DNA of 64,000 nucleotides from Defluviitaleaceae bacterium (GCA_009784685.1 WRBF01000002.1:22332-86331), one strand, 5' to 3'; shown: positions 1-10,557, numbered from the stretch's first letter. Numbers and translations are program-made. Notes: a model not told the origin generated them from the letters alone.

Positions 1-910
1 TAAACACAGTTACAAATATATTGCCTTTAATATTGCCCTTAATCTTTACTTCAAGCCATTTATTAAGAGTAAAAAAGTTTGCAACAGCGGTGGTAAACAT
101 AGCCGCCGTCAGCGTTAAAAGGTAAAGATATGGCAAAAAATCACCATGTCCCATAGCTATTTGAAGCATAGGTATTTCAAGATTTCTTACAGAGTTGTAA
201 TTCGTTAAAAGCGGCAAGCTTATTGAAATTGCCATTACCGTAATTAAAACGCCGCCCATTAAACTGCTCCAAAATGCGGTTTTCTTACTGTTAATCGTAC
301 TTTTTAATGCAACAAGAACCGAAACAGCAGTTACTATATTAAAGCTTGCGTAAAGAAGTGCTGATGAAAACACATTTTGAATTGCAACTTCAGGGTTATG
401 TGCAACATTGCCGTTTCCTTGCATAAAGGCATATAGACCGATAAAAACACCCGAAATAACCATAAGCGGAGCAAGAATAACATTTGTGTTAATTATACCG
501 TCCACGCCCTTTAAAAGCGTTATGAAACATAATGCAGCGAATATTAAAATGCCCATCACTTTGCCTATTCCAAAAGCTTGATTAAGTGCCGCACCTCCGG
601 CGGACAACATTGCAGAAGAAAAAGCGAAAAATGAAAATGCAACAAATATTTCCACAAGCATGCTTAATTTATCACCAAATAAAAATATAAGCAGTTCATC
701 ATAATTGCCTATATTTTGTTTTAAGCATATCGCCATTACAAAATACGCTATAGCAAACAGCAAAAACCCCGCACCTATTATGCCAACAAACCCCGGTATT
801 CCATATCTGATAAAAAAGCTCATAAGCTCCTGTCCGGAAGCAAAGCCTGCGCCTAAAATGACAGCCGTGTATGTTGCCGCAATTTTAAATATTATACTTA
901 AATTTTTCAT
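1..910 (-). CDS. YkvI-family-like integral membrane protein, C-terminus cut by window edge
   Basis: Open minus-strand frame from ATG (complement 908-910) running off the window start; not in the ORF track because it is partial. Reads MKNLSIIFKIAATYTAVILGAGFASGQELMSFFIRYGIPGF..., many TM segments. Confidence 0.7.
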   Translation of the reverse strand, partial: MKNLSIIFKIAATYTAVILGAGFASGQELMSFFIRYGIPGFVGIIGAGFLLFAIAYFVMAICLKQNIGNYDELLIFLFGDKLSMLVEIFVAFSFFAFSSAMLSAGGAALNQAFGIGKVMGILIFAALCFITLLKGVDGIINTNVILAPLMVISGVFIGLYAFMQGNGNVAHNPEVAIQNVFSSALLYASFNIVTAVSVLVALKSTINSKKTAFWSSLMGGVLITVMAISISLPLLTNYNSVRNLEIPMLQIAMGHGDFLPYLYLLTLTAAMFTTAVANFFTLNKWLEVKIKGNIKGNIFVTVF

Positions 911-984
911 AAAATATCACCACTGAATTATAAGTTAAATTTCTTTAAATTATATATGCTGATATTTTATAATTCAGAAGTGAT

Positions 985-1041
985 AATAGCCGATGCGTTA
1001 TAAAAGCCTGTTTAACAGGCTTTTATAACGCATCGGCTATT
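985..1041 (-). terminator. Long perfect hairpin, probable intrinsic terminator
   Basis: 28-bp perfect inverted repeat with 1-nt centre: aatagccgatgcgttataaaagcctgtt / aacaggcttttataacgcatcggctatt, immediately downstream of the minus-strand CDS 1051-1374. Confidence 0.7.
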
Positions 1042-1050
1042 TTGTATTTA

Positions 1051-1374
1051 TTAAAAAGTGCTATCATTATTTCCAATATTTTGGCTATCCGTGCTAGATA
1101 CGTCATCAAACGTCGAATCTTTTGCGACATTTTTTGCTAATTTTTCAAGATTCTTGTCAATATTGATAAATATTGAGATAACACCTCCGTAGATTACGAT
1201 ACCTGCTCCACCAAACAGCAGAATAAATGGAGCTGCAAGAAATCCCGTAAGTCCTCCTTGCACCATTGAAAACAGTGCCGCAATAATTACAATTGCTGCA
1301 GCTAAGTACAGTGTTGCCTCAAACACAATTCGAAAGCTTTTTCTAACAATATCAAGCATAAAATTCTTTGGCAT
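1051..1374 (-). CDS. Small hypothetical membrane protein
   Basis: 107-aa ORF with two hydrophobic segments. Confidence 0.6.
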   Translation of the reverse strand: MPKNFMLDIVRKSFRIVFEATLYLAAAIVIIAALFSMVQGGLTGFLAAPFILLFGGAGIVIYGGVISIFINIDKNLEKLAKNVAKDSTFDDVSSTDSQNIGNNDSTF

Positions 1375-1477
1375 AAAATGCCCCCCTATACTACATAAAT
1401 ATTATACAGCATAAGATATCACAACATATTTATCCTGTCAAATTATTTCTAAGAAACCACCATGTTTCGACTGTATT

Positions 1478-3037
1478 CTAAAAATTATTTGTTGTATCAG
1501 CCACTAATATAGCCTCTATTGTAACTTCCTCATTATCTCTCAAAATAACTATAGTAGCCGACTGCCCAACTTCTCGTCTTGAAATTTCGTCCATTAGCCT
1601 TGAAACGGTAAGATCATCTCTGCCTCCAAAGCTTAAAATTATGTCACCGGCTTGCAATCCTGCCGCTTCTGCGCCACCACCAGGAATTATCTCATGGATG
1701 AAAACGCCTCTTATTATTTCTCCGTCCTCTGTTTCTGCGGCGGCATCCTCGACGCGTACTCCAAGCATTGGTCGCTCTGTTTCTCTCATCAATGAGCTGA
1801 TAATATCTTTAACAAGATTAGACGGAAGGCTATATCCAACGCCTTCAACTGCGCCAAATATAGTTGCGTTGCCGCCTTGCAAAAGCTTGGCAGTGTTTAT
1901 GCCTATCACTTCCCCATTCATATTTATAAGCGGTCCGCCGCTTGAACCGGGATTTATTGCCGCTGTTGTTTGAAGAACAGTCAGCTCTTTTTCATCTATG
2001 ACTATATCTTTAAGATCGGTGCTTATAATGCCGTCGGTTACAACTAGCCCTTCTCCGGGTGCATTGCTTATCGCAAGAACTAAATGTCCCCTCATCATAC
2101 TGTCAGAGTCCCCGAAGGCAGCTAATTGAACCCTTGAAATACCTGCTGCCGCCAGATCACTTTTTTCGATTGATATAACAGCAAGATCATTTTCTGAGTT
2201 TCGCCCAACTAATGATGCACCGAACGGTCCTTTGCCGCCAAAATGCACATTAACGCTGTTTGCTCCGCTTACAACATGGAAGTTTGTAACTATGAAGATT
2301 CTGGTTTCATCCTCTTCAAACATAACACCCGTGCCTCCGCCCCTAAACTCTTGGCCGCGCCCGAAAAAACCTTGACTTCTTTCAACTGCTGTTGTTATGT
2401 TTACAACGGAATCAATCACAGGTTCCAAAGCAATTGTATAGTCAACAAAAAAGCCTGAAGGCTGATTTGCGCTTCTTGTAACAACTGCTTCCGGAACAAA
2501 AGCTTCTACTTCGTCTACTAAAGCTTCACCACTAGAAAAAAACATATTTTCAATTTCTTGTACAGTAACGCCTATGCCTATTCCCGCAAAAAATATAACT
2601 ATAGCACAACATGCAGCAATAACTCCTCTAAAACCCCTTCTTCTTGATTTAACGCTTTTCATTTTATTATGAGAACGAAGAGAGTCTTGAGAGTTTTGTA
2701 AGAAATAAATTTGATTTTCAGGTATTATCTCTTTCCCCGGTTCATCGAAAAGATTTTGTTGGCTTTCAAAAGCATCAAAAGAATTGCCGTCCGACAAGCT
2801 TATTTGCGTCTCCGATTCCCTCTCGAAAGTCATATCTAAAAAGTGGAATCCAAGCTGCCCTTCACTTGAACGATCCAAGGGTCTTGAGACAGATTCGGTT
2901 ATACTATGTTCTTCCTCATTTTTATTGTGACTGTTATCATCTTCATTGCTAAAGTTGTCAGCATTGAGTGAATTAAGCGGGTTAAGTGCATCAAAATTGT
3001 TGTTATCATGTTCATTAAAATTACTCATAGTTAACAA
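1478..3037 (-). CDS. HtrA/DegP-like S1C serine protease with PDZ domain, membrane anchored
   Basis: NFHVVSGA, ENDLAVISI and NPGSSGGPLINMNGEVIGINT motifs, C-terminal PDZ, TM helix after a long acidic Asn/Ser-rich N-terminus. Confidence 0.93.
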   Translation of the reverse strand: MLTMSNFNEHDNNNFDALNPLNSLNADNFSNEDDNSHNKNEEEHSITESVSRPLDRSSEGQLGFHFLDMTFERESETQISLSDGNSFDAFESQQNLFDEPGKEIIPENQIYFLQNSQDSLRSHNKMKSVKSRRRGFRGVIAACCAIVIFFAGIGIGVTVQEIENMFFSSGEALVDEVEAFVPEAVVTRSANQPSGFFVDYTIALEPVIDSVVNITTAVERSQGFFGRGQEFRGGGTGVMFEEDETRIFIVTNFHVVSGANSVNVHFGGKGPFGASLVGRNSENDLAVISIEKSDLAAAGISRVQLAAFGDSDSMMRGHLVLAISNAPGEGLVVTDGIISTDLKDIVIDEKELTVLQTTAAINPGSSGGPLINMNGEVIGINTAKLLQGGNATIFGAVEGVGYSLPSNLVKDIISSLMRETERPMLGVRVEDAAAETEDGEIIRGVFIHEIIPGGGAEAAGLQAGDIILSFGGRDDLTVSRLMDEISRREVGQSATIVILRDNEEVTIEAILVADTTNNF

Positions 3038-3186
3038 TACCTCCTTATTTCATATTAAGATAATCCATTTCCTAATTTTTGCCAAAAATTAAATTTATAA
3101 GCTATGTTCTAAAATAAATCTATATATAATTATATTTTACAAATTTGAATACAATGTGAAGGTCTATTGAAATTTTATGAAATATA

Positions 3187-4077
3187 TTAAAGATAAAAAC
3201 TAACTTTATCCAACGCACTTTCCGCCATTTCGTTATGCCCATTAATCGCTAAAGCCTTCTTAAATTGTTCTTCAGCTTTTTCATATTTTTCTTGCTTAAA
3301 GCTTCCGACACCACGGTTATATGAAATATTAGACCGAGATTCAGCAGTTAAAAGACTTGAAATTGTAACACCAATCCCTACAAAACACCCAATAATACAT
3401 GCGATAATTAACGGAGCAATTCCCGTAAAAAGCGAGGCTAAAATAGCCGCCAGTCCTACAATTGCAGGGATAATATTAACCTTTATATCAACATACTTAA
3501 GGGGCATTCCTGCCGTTTTTGGCGTACTTTCTTTATCAAATGAATAAATTTTAGTTCTGGGCGGGGTTCGTTCTGCTATTTTTCCATCTTTAGACTTGAT
3601 TGCAGCTTCCTTTTTAATATTTTGAAGCTCATCATAATTTGCGGGGCGTTTTTTTTGTATCGGCACTTTTGCAGCCGCATCAAGTATTTTAAACGACGAT
3701 ATTCTATTATCAAGCAGCTTAAACAAGATATGAATTTCTCGTTTAAGCCTCTGGCCGTTCGCCGAGCGAACATCTCTGGAAATATTAAGCAGATAGTACC
3801 TATCCTGTTCATATGAATCTATAGGAGAAACAACTATCAAGTTATCCTTTTCATCGTAATAAATATAGGTACGCATAATATACCCATCTGTATCTGTCAC
3901 ATTGGTTGTATCTTTGTTAACATACTTTTTGTCAAGGGGTATGTTGAACTTGATATACCAATACACTTTTTCCGCGGGATCATTAACATTAATTTTAATG
4001 TGACTGTTTAATCCGGGTAAGTTTGATGCAACCCGTATGTTTTCGTTGGCTAAGCTTTTTTCTGCCAAAAAGATCAC
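3187..4077 (-). CDS. Membrane protein with SbsA/Big_5 Ig-like N-terminal region and C-terminal TPR-like repeat
   Basis: WYIKFNIPLDKKYVN...V.SPIDSYEQDRYYLLNISRDVRSANGQRL pattern; two TM segments; GVGSFKQEKYEKAEEQFKKALAINGHNEMAESAL TPR-like motif. Confidence 0.6.
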   Translation of the reverse strand: MIFLAEKSLANENIRVASNLPGLNSHIKINVNDPAEKVYWYIKFNIPLDKKYVNKDTTNVTDTDGYIMRTYIYYDEKDNLIVVSPIDSYEQDRYYLLNISRDVRSANGQRLKREIHILFKLLDNRISSFKILDAAAKVPIQKKRPANYDELQNIKKEAAIKSKDGKIAERTPPRTKIYSFDKESTPKTAGMPLKYVDIKVNIIPAIVGLAAILASLFTGIAPLIIACIIGCFVGIGVTISSLLTAESRSNISYNRGVGSFKQEKYEKAEEQFKKALAINGHNEMAESALDKVSFYL

Positions 4078-4094
4078 CGCCGGAAATATTATTT

Positions 4095-5165
4095 TTATGA
4101 GTTAGCTGCCTGTAGTTTTTCGGCCTGATCGGTAGTAATAAGCGCATCCATAACTTCGTCTAAATCTCCATCAACTATAGCATCAAGCTTGTAAAGGGTA
4201 AGCCCTATTCTATGGTCAGTCAGACGCCCCTGCGGGAAGTTGTATGTTCTTATCCGCTCGTTACGGTTTCCTCTTCCTACCTGGCTCTTGCGCTCTTCGG
4301 CAAGCTCTTTTGTCTGCTTTTCAAGCTCTAAATCGTAGAGCCTTGCTCTAAGTATTTTAAGCGCCTTATCTTTATTTTTAAGCTGTGATTTTTCATCTTG
4401 ACATGAAACAACAATACCTGTTGGCATATGAGTAACTCTCACAGCAGAGTCTGTAGTATTAACGCTCTGCCCGCCGTTACCGGATGAGCGGAACACGTCA
4501 ACTCTAACATCGTTCAAATCAAGCTCAACATCAACTTCTTCTGCCTCCGGCAAAACAGCGACAGTAACTGTTGAAGTATGAATACGCCCACCGCTTTCGG
4601 TTTCGGGAATACGCTGAACACGATGAACGCCGCTTTCGTATTTAAGGCGGCTGTACGCTCCTTTTCCATTGACAAGAAATGAAACTTCTTTAAATCCGCC
4701 CAGATCACTTTCGTTCATACTTAAAATCTCTGATTTAAAGCGGCTGCGCTCCGCATATCTATTGTACATTCTAAATAATGTGCCCGCAAATAACGCCGCT
4801 TCGTCACCTCCTGCGCCGCCTCTTATCTCGATAATAACGTTTTTGTCATCATTAGGATCCTTTGGCAGCAGCAAAACTTTCAGGCTTTCTTCAAGCCCTT
4901 CAAGCTTTGATTGATTTTCTTTAAGCTCTTCTTTTACAAGCTGCCTAAAATCATCATCGTTATTTTCTTCAAGCATCTCTTTTCCATCAGCAATTTCCTG
5001 CTTCGTTTTTTTATGTTCCCTAAACGCCTCGATAATCGGCGTAAGGTCGCTGTGTTCTTTCATTAAATTGCGCCATAGTTGTTGATCCGCTATAGTTTCC
5101 GGCGCATTAATTCTATCGGTAAGGGTAATGTATTTATCTTCCAGTTCTTGCAGTTTATCAAACAT
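4095..5165 (-). CDS. prfA: Peptide chain release factor 1
   Basis: [21 protein letters not shown] (GGQ motif), [23 protein letters not shown] region. Confidence 0.95.
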   Translation of the reverse strand: MFDKLQELEDKYITLTDRINAPETIADQQLWRNLMKEHSDLTPIIEAFREHKKTKQEIADGKEMLEENNDDDFRQLVKEELKENQSKLEGLEESLKVLLLPKDPNDDKNVIIEIRGGAGGDEAALFAGTLFRMYNRYAERSRFKSEILSMNESDLGGFKEVSFLVNGKGAYSRLKYESGVHRVQRIPETESGGRIHTSTVTVAVLPEAEEVDVELDLNDVRVDVFRSSGNGGQSVNTTDSAVRVTHMPTGIVVSCQDEKSQLKNKDKALKILRARLYDLELEKQTKELAEERKSQVGRGNRNERIRTYNFPQGRLTDHRIGLTLYKLDAIVDGDLDEVMDALITTDQAEKLQAANS

Positions 5166-5196
5166 GTTTTTTGCTCCTCAATGTAATTCATAAAAT

Positions 5197-6567
5197 TTAT
5201 TTTCCAAGGCAAAACTCTGAAAATATCCTATTGATAATGTCATCATCAACAGTCTCCCCTGTAATTTCGCCTAAATATCTTAAACACTGTTGCAGATCTA
5301 TAGAAACAATATCCTCGGTCATGCCGGCGGATATAGAATTAAGCGCATTCTCTATTGCAGCTTCGGTGTTTATCAATGCTGTTTTATGCCTGATTGTAAC
5401 GGGCACTGCCTCTTTAGCCGCTTGGTTTACGCTGTTATACATTTCATGCATCTGATTCGTTAAGTTATTAACACCCGCCCCATCTTTAGCGGATATTGAT
5501 ATTACAGAAGCATTATTGAACGACAATTCCGCTCTGTTAAGTTTTATGGGTAAATCATGCTTGTTAAGAACCACAATAACATTTTTGCTTTTAACAAGCT
5601 CAAACAGCTCGAAATCTTCCTGCGTCAGCATTTCGCCTGAGTCAAGGACTAAAAGGACTAAATCCGCTCCTTCTACCAGTAGCTTTGACCTTTCAACGCC
5701 TATTTTTTCAACAACATCTTCCGTACTGCGGATTCCCGCTGTATCGTTGATCTTAAAGGGTATACCATTGATATTGATAAACTCAGCAACTGTATCTCTT
5801 GTCGTGCCTGCGATATCGGTTACTATAGCCCGCTCTTCGCCCAAAAGAGCGTTAAGAAGCGATGATTTACCAACATTAGGGCGACCGACTATCGCAGTTT
5901 GAACGCCATCTCTAAGTATTTTACCATACTCAGCTGATTTTACCAACTTTTTTATTTTTTCCAGAATGTCTTTACACTTATATTTTATTTCGGCAAGGTT
6001 TAACTGCTCCATATCATGCTCGGGATAGTCGATTGAAGCTTCGATATTAGCTAAAAGGCGCAAGATGTCGTTTTGATATTCATTAATTTTTGCCGAGAGC
6101 TGTCCGCTAAGCCTACTAAGAGCCGAACCCCTTGCAAGCTCAGTTGAAGAATTAATGATATCAACAACGGCTTCAGCTTGGGATAAATCAATCCGTCCGT
6201 TAACAAATGCACGTTTAGTAAATTCACCTGGCTCGGCAAGTCTTGCTCCGTTTTTTAATATTTGTTCTATAACAACTGTACCTGACAAATTTCCACCATG
6301 ACAGCTTATTTCAACAACATCTTCCATAGTGTAAGATTTTGGAGCAAGAAATACCGAAACCAAAACTTCATCCAAAATACGCCCGCTATCGTCAATGATA
6401 TTGCCATAAGAAACACGATGTGACAAATAAGCATCCTTTGAGGATGTTTTGTATATTTTCCTTAATATTTCAGCGGATTTGCTGCCGCTGATTCTAATTA
6501 CTGAAACTGCCCCGCCGCTTAAAGGCGTTATAGGCGCAGCTATCGTGTCGTTTTGGTTTAGATTCAT
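5197..6567 (-). CDS. mnmE: tRNA modification GTPase MnmE
   Basis: GRPNVGKSSLLNALLGEERAIVTDIAGTTRDT, DTAGIR, C-terminal IFSEFCLGK. Start moved to internal Met (MNLNQND), preceded by gggag. Confidence 0.95.
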   Translation of the reverse strand: MNLNQNDTIAAPITPLSGGAVSVIRISGSKSAEILRKIYKTSSKDAYLSHRVSYGNIIDDSGRILDEVLVSVFLAPKSYTMEDVVEISCHGGNLSGTVVIEQILKNGARLAEPGEFTKRAFVNGRIDLSQAEAVVDIINSSTELARGSALSRLSGQLSAKINEYQNDILRLLANIEASIDYPEHDMEQLNLAEIKYKCKDILEKIKKLVKSAEYGKILRDGVQTAIVGRPNVGKSSLLNALLGEERAIVTDIAGTTRDTVAEFININGIPFKINDTAGIRSTEDVVEKIGVERSKLLVEGADLVLLVLDSGEMLTQEDFELFELVKSKNVIVVLNKHDLPIKLNRAELSFNNASVISISAKDGAGVNNLTNQMHEMYNSVNQAAKEAVPVTIRHKTALINTEAAIENALNSISAGMTEDIVSIDLQQCLRYLGEITGETVDDDIINRIFSEFCLGK

Positions 6568-6660
6568 TGCAAAGCTCCCCAAATAAATGTAATACTAAAA
6601 ACAATATAGCATAATTATTATAAAATATCAAATCAAGGGCTACAATTTAGGTTGAATATA

Positions 6661-6726
6661 TGTTAGAATCAATACAAATTTAAGGAGAATGTATGTTAGA
6701 ATCAATACAAATTTAAGGAGAATGTA
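6661..6726 (+). repeat. 33-bp perfect tandem duplication in the uppP leader
   Basis: tgttagaatcaatacaaatttaaggagaatgta occurs at 6661-6693 and 6694-6726; each copy carries a TAAGGAG Shine-Dalgarno. Confidence 0.97.
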
Positions 6727-6731
6727 TAATC

Positions 6732-7517
6732 ATGACAATTATCCAAGCAATAATACTCGGTGTTACTCAAGGGTTAGCCGAGTTTCTTCCAATAAGCAGT
6801 TCGGGGCATCTGGTTCTTTTAAAGAACTTTTTCGATATCGACGAAGGGGCTTTAACATTTACCGTTTTGCTTCATATAGCGACGTTAATACCGGTTTTTA
6901 TTGTATTTTGGAAAGATATCGTTGAAATACTCAAAAATCCTTTTTCCAGATATACATATCTGCTTATTGCGGGGACAATTCCCGCTGTTATAGTCGCTTT
7001 ACTGCTTGGCGACATGATTGAGAACTTATTTCAAGGCGGTATATTTCTTGCAATAGGCTTTTTCTTAACAGGTATTTTCCTGCTCTATGCGGACACGGTT
7101 GGCGCAAAAGGCGGCGATAAAACAACCAAAACGATGTCTTATATTGATGCTTTAGTTATAGGCATAATGCAAGCTGTAGCTATAGCACCAGGAATATCCC
7201 GGTCAGGAAGCACAATAACAGGTGCACTTTCACGTAAACTAGACCGTTCATCTGCAGCAAGGTTTTCATTCTTGCTTTCAATCCCGGCAATACTTGGCGG
7301 AGCAGTTCTTGAATTAATAGGCATAGCAACCGGAAGTGTTGATATTGGGCATTTTGAATTACTTCCAACTATAGTCGGTTTTATAGCAGCAATGATATCC
7401 GGCTATTTTGCGATAAGGGTTATGTTGAAGCTTATTAAAAGCTGTAAGCTTAGGTATTTTTCGTACTATGTGTTCGCACTTGGGGCGGCACTTAGTATTG
7501 ATATGATTATGGGATAA
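6732..7517 (+). CDS. uppP: Undecaprenyl-diphosphatase (BacA/UppP)
   Basis: GVTQGLAEFLPISSSGHLVL and PGISRSGSTITGAL motifs. Confidence 0.95.
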   Translation: MTIIQAIILGVTQGLAEFLPISSSGHLVLLKNFFDIDEGALTFTVLLHIATLIPVFIVFWKDIVEILKNPFSRYTYLLIAGTIPAVIVALLLGDMIENLFQGGIFLAIGFFLTGIFLLYADTVGAKGGDKTTKTMSYIDALVIGIMQAVAIAPGISRSGSTITGALSRKLDRSSAARFSFLLSIPAILGGAVLELIGIATGSVDIGHFELLPTIVGFIAAMISGYFAIRVMLKLIKSCKLRYFSYYVFALGAALSIDMIMG

Positions 7518-7591
7518 GTTCACTTTGATTTTATTTAGGGTGGTTAACAAATAACAAAAAAAGAGATAGCTATAAACAGGATGTAGCAAAC

Positions 7592-7849
7592 ATGGTTGCC
7601 CTGCTTGAAAAAAGGAAAACTCACTTAGAAGATGTTGTTGGCAAGCGACGCTTTGATGAGTTTTGGGCTGATAACCAACCTCTAAAGTCAGAGCTTGAAA
7701 CAGAGAAAAAATCGTTGGAAGAGAAAAAAGCTGTTCAAGGGCAGATAGATTCAACGAATAACGCCATTGAACCAATTCAAGCTCGTATAGATTATGCTAT
7801 AAAAGAGGTGCAAGAACGTAGTTATAGTAATGTTCGTTTAAAACAGTAA
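7592..7849 (+). pseudogene. Coiled-coil ORF apparently truncated by a MITE-like insertion
   Basis: KRKTHLEDVVGKRRFDEFWADNQPLKSELETEKKSLEEKKA...IQARIDYAIKEVQERS; last codons and stop lie in the left arm of the 7823-7984 element. Beyond it another frame reads LQDRIDAIDTELIRPR*. Confidence 0.5.
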
Positions 7850-7984
7850 CAGAAAAACGCAAAATTTTTGTTGCAAGGCAAGGAAGAGACGACGAAGCGT
7901 GCTCGTGGCACGCTAGAAGGAGCTGACGCAGCATTGCAGCAAAAAGGCAAGTTTTTGTTACTGTTTTGAGCGAATATTACTATA
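7823..7984. mobile_element. MITE-like non-coding inverted-repeat element (~162 bp)
   Basis: ~33-bp imperfect terminal inverted repeats: tatagtaatgttcgtttaaaacagtaacagaaaa (7823-7856) versus reverse complement of 7951-7984, tatagtaatattcgctcaaaacagtaacaaaaac. Internal hairpin agcgtgc-tcgtg-gcacgct at 7896-7914. Confidence 0.8.
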
Positions 7985-8047
7985 TCCGCTTCAAGATAGA
8001 ATAGACGCAATTGACACTGAATTAATAAGACCACGATAATCACAACT

Positions 8048-8072
8048 AAGGGGCGCACAATGTGCGCCCCTT
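8048..8072 (-). terminator. GC-rich hairpin downstream of metK
   Basis: aaggggcgcacaatgtgcgcccctt, perfect palindromic stem. Confidence 0.75.
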
Positions 8073-8088
8073 GAAATTTTAATATCAT

Positions 8089-9261
8089 TTAAAGCTTGCC
8101 CTTAAGCTCATCAACCATATCAAGCTTCTCCCAAGGTAAATCAAGATCACTTCTTCCGAAATGACCATAAGCTGCTACTTGTTTATAAATAGGTCGTCTT
8201 AAATCAAATTTATTTATTATTGATGTTGGTCTCATATCAAAGCATTCAAAAATAATTTCGCTTATTCGCTCATCAGAAAACTTCCCGGTTCCGTATGTAT
8301 TTACAAATACAGAAATAGGATGGGCAACTCCTATAGCATATGAAAGCTCAACTTGACATTTACCGGCTATTCCGGATGCTACAATGTTTTTTGCGACATA
8401 TCTTGCCATATATGCGGCTGAACGGTCAACTTTTGTTGGGTCTTTACCGGAAAAAGCACCACCGCCATGAGCTGCATATCCACCATAAGTATCAACAATT
8501 ATCTTTCTTCCCGTAAGACCGCTGTCTCCGACAGGTCCGCCTATAACAAATCGCCCCGTAGGGTTTATATAATATTTCGTATCCTCTTTCAAAAGTTCAC
8601 TTGGCACAACATGATTTATTACATGATTTATTATGCTTTCTTCAATTGTTTCCTGAGAAACATCTGCACTGTGTTGTGCTGAAATAACAATATCTGTCAC
8701 TGCTATAGGTTTATCATCTTCATATAAAACAGTTACCTGAGATTTTCCATCCGGATACAAAAACGGAAGAGTACCATTTCTTCGCACTTCTGCCAAGCGT
8801 TTTGTAAGTTTATGGGCAAGATATATAGGCATAGGCATAAATTCTGCTGTTTCGCTGCAAGCGTACCCAAACATCATACCTTGGTCTCCTGCCCCGTGAG
8901 ATTTATCATCCTCGCCTTGACGCTTTTCAAATGAAGCATCAACGCCCATCGCTATATCAGGCGATTGCCCTTGAAGTGTAACGATAACGGCACAATTTGA
9001 GCCGCTAAAGCCGCATTCTGCATTATCATACCCTATCGAACAAACAGTGTCCCTTACGATCTTATCTATATCGACATAACAGCTCGTCGTTACTTCCCCT
9101 GTTACCATTACAAGCCCTGCTGTTACGACCGTTTCACACGCAACTCTCGACATAGGGTCTTTTGAAAGCATTGCGTCAAGTATTGAATCCGATATTTGAT
9201 CACATAATTTATCAGGATGTCCTTCTGTAACTGATTCTGACGTGAAAATTCTTCTTGCCAT
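8089..9261 (-). CDS. metK: S-adenosylmethionine synthetase
   Basis: [56 protein letters not shown]. Confidence 0.97.
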   Translation of the reverse strand: MARRIFTSESVTEGHPDKLCDQISDSILDAMLSKDPMSRVACETVVTAGLVMVTGEVTTSCYVDIDKIVRDTVCSIGYDNAECGFSGSNCAVIVTLQGQSPDIAMGVDASFEKRQGEDDKSHGAGDQGMMFGYACSETAEFMPMPIYLAHKLTKRLAEVRRNGTLPFLYPDGKSQVTVLYEDDKPIAVTDIVISAQHSADVSQETIEESIINHVINHVVPSELLKEDTKYYINPTGRFVIGGPVGDSGLTGRKIIVDTYGGYAAHGGGAFSGKDPTKVDRSAAYMARYVAKNIVASGIAGKCQVELSYAIGVAHPISVFVNTYGTGKFSDERISEIIFECFDMRPTSIINKFDLRRPIYKQVAAYGHFGRSDLDLPWEKLDMVDELKGKL

Positions 9262-9276
9262 GTAAACAACTCTCCT

Positions 9277-9678
9277 TTATTCTTCCGTCTCTTCTTCTGT
9301 GGCCGGAGGATGTGGCATACCAATGGAAAGCTGTTTATAGATAAAGGAAGCAAGCCCTATTCCACCGGCTCTTGCCGCTGATTTTGATGCTTCTTCAAAA
9401 AGCATATCTTCAAATATTTTCTCTGCATTACTTTTAGGAAGAAACCCGCCCTCTGAATTTACAGTGCGGCGCATTGTACTAAACATCATTTGTATAAAGT
9501 ACGCTTCAAACTCTATAGCGGCATCTTTTAATGCCGCTCTGTCGCCTTCTGTTGCGAGCCTTTCAAGCGTAGACTGAAAAGATTCTGCTGTATTTTGCGA
9601 GTTTTGCACTTCCCATTCCCGCCGAGCAGAATATGAATCTATAAGATTAACGCCAAAACCTACGGACATTTTAAACAC
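9277..9678 (-). CDS. Flagellar rod-binding protein (FlgJ N-terminal type)
   Basis: AAIEFEAYFIQMMFSTMRRTV...EKIFEDMLFEEASKSAARAGGIGLASFIYKQL. Confidence 0.8.
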   Translation of the reverse strand: MFKMSVGFGVNLIDSYSARREWEVQNSQNTAESFQSTLERLATEGDRAALKDAAIEFEAYFIQMMFSTMRRTVNSEGGFLPKSNAEKIFEDMLFEEASKSAARAGGIGLASFIYKQLSIGMPHPPATEEETEE

Positions 9679-9701
9679 TCCTTGCTGTAAAGCTATAACA
9701 T

Positions 9702-10526
9702 TTAGCCTCTTCTCAAGTTATTAGCTTGCGACAACATATCATCAGAAGCTTGGATAACCCTGGAATTAAGCTCATAAGCTCTTTGTGCTACAATTAAGTC
9801 AACCATTTCTTGAGCAACTTGAACATTTGACATTTCAAGAGAACCTTGAAGAAGCGTTGTTCTCCGTATAATTTCGCCGTCCCACTCATTTATAGGAGGA
9901 CCGGAAGCCGGAGATTCCGCAAACAAATTGCTGCCAATAGCGAGCAAGCCTTGATCATTAGTAAACTGTACGATACCGATAGTTACGCCTAAATCGGTTA
10001 TTGTTCCATCAGCATTTAAAATTCCAAGATCACCCGAATCATTTACAAAAATATCGTTAACTCTAACCATTGAAGGTATCGTAATCGCTCCGCCTTCCGT
10101 ACTAAGAAGCATCAACCCGGCTGACGTAACGAGAGAAAAACTTCCATCCTCGTTAACGCTCATTTTAAAGGAACCGTCCCTAGTGAACCCAACTTCGCCA
10201 TCAGGCATTGCAACCTGCAAAAATCCGGGACCTTGAAGTGCAAAATCAAGAGGATTTTCTGTCAGCATAAGATTACCGGGAGTAAAAGACCTGCTTACTG
10301 CAATTGGTCTAACGCCATGCCCTACCTGTAAATTAACCGGTCGGCTCACAGGGTTTGCCGCATCAAGATCCGCCCTTCTCATTGTTTCATACAAAAGGCT
10401 TTGGAATTCCAAACGCTCTCTCTTAAACCCTGTAGTATTAACATTCGCTAAATTATTTGCAATAGTATCAACATTAAGCTGTTGGCTTGTCATGCCGGAA
10501 GCTGATGTCCATAATGATCTCATCAT
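9702..10526 (-). CDS. Flagellar basal-body rod protein FlgG family (FlhP-like)
   Basis: MMRSLWTSASGMTSQQLNVDTIANNLANVNTTGFKRER; C-terminal NVQVAQEMVDLIVAQRAYELNSRVIQASDDML. Confidence 0.92.
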   Translation of the reverse strand: MMRSLWTSASGMTSQQLNVDTIANNLANVNTTGFKRERLEFQSLLYETMRRADLDAANPVSRPVNLQVGHGVRPIAVSRSFTPGNLMLTENPLDFALQGPGFLQVAMPDGEVGFTRDGSFKMSVNEDGSFSLVTSAGLMLLSTEGGAITIPSMVRVNDIFVNDSGDLGILNADGTITDLGVTIGIVQFTNDQGLLAIGSNLFAESPASGPPINEWDGEIIRRTTLLQGSLEMSNVQVAQEMVDLIVAQRAYELNSRVIQASDDMLSQANNLRRG

Positions 10527-10557
10527 AATGTATTTCCTCCTAAATATTTACGGATTA

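Noticed and set aside
1641-1973. Plus-strand ORFs antisense to htrA, prfA, mnmE, dnaE, ileS, mreB etc.
   Set aside because: They are shadow ORFs opposite well-supported genes with no RBS or recognisable domains.
6689-6925. 78-aa ORF overlapping uppP start
   Set aside because: Out-of-frame reading through uppP; only the short MLESIQI micro-ORFs have plausible translation context.
9262-9276. SAM riboswitch in front of metK
   Set aside because: Only 15 bp separates metK from the upstream rod-binding gene; no leader present.
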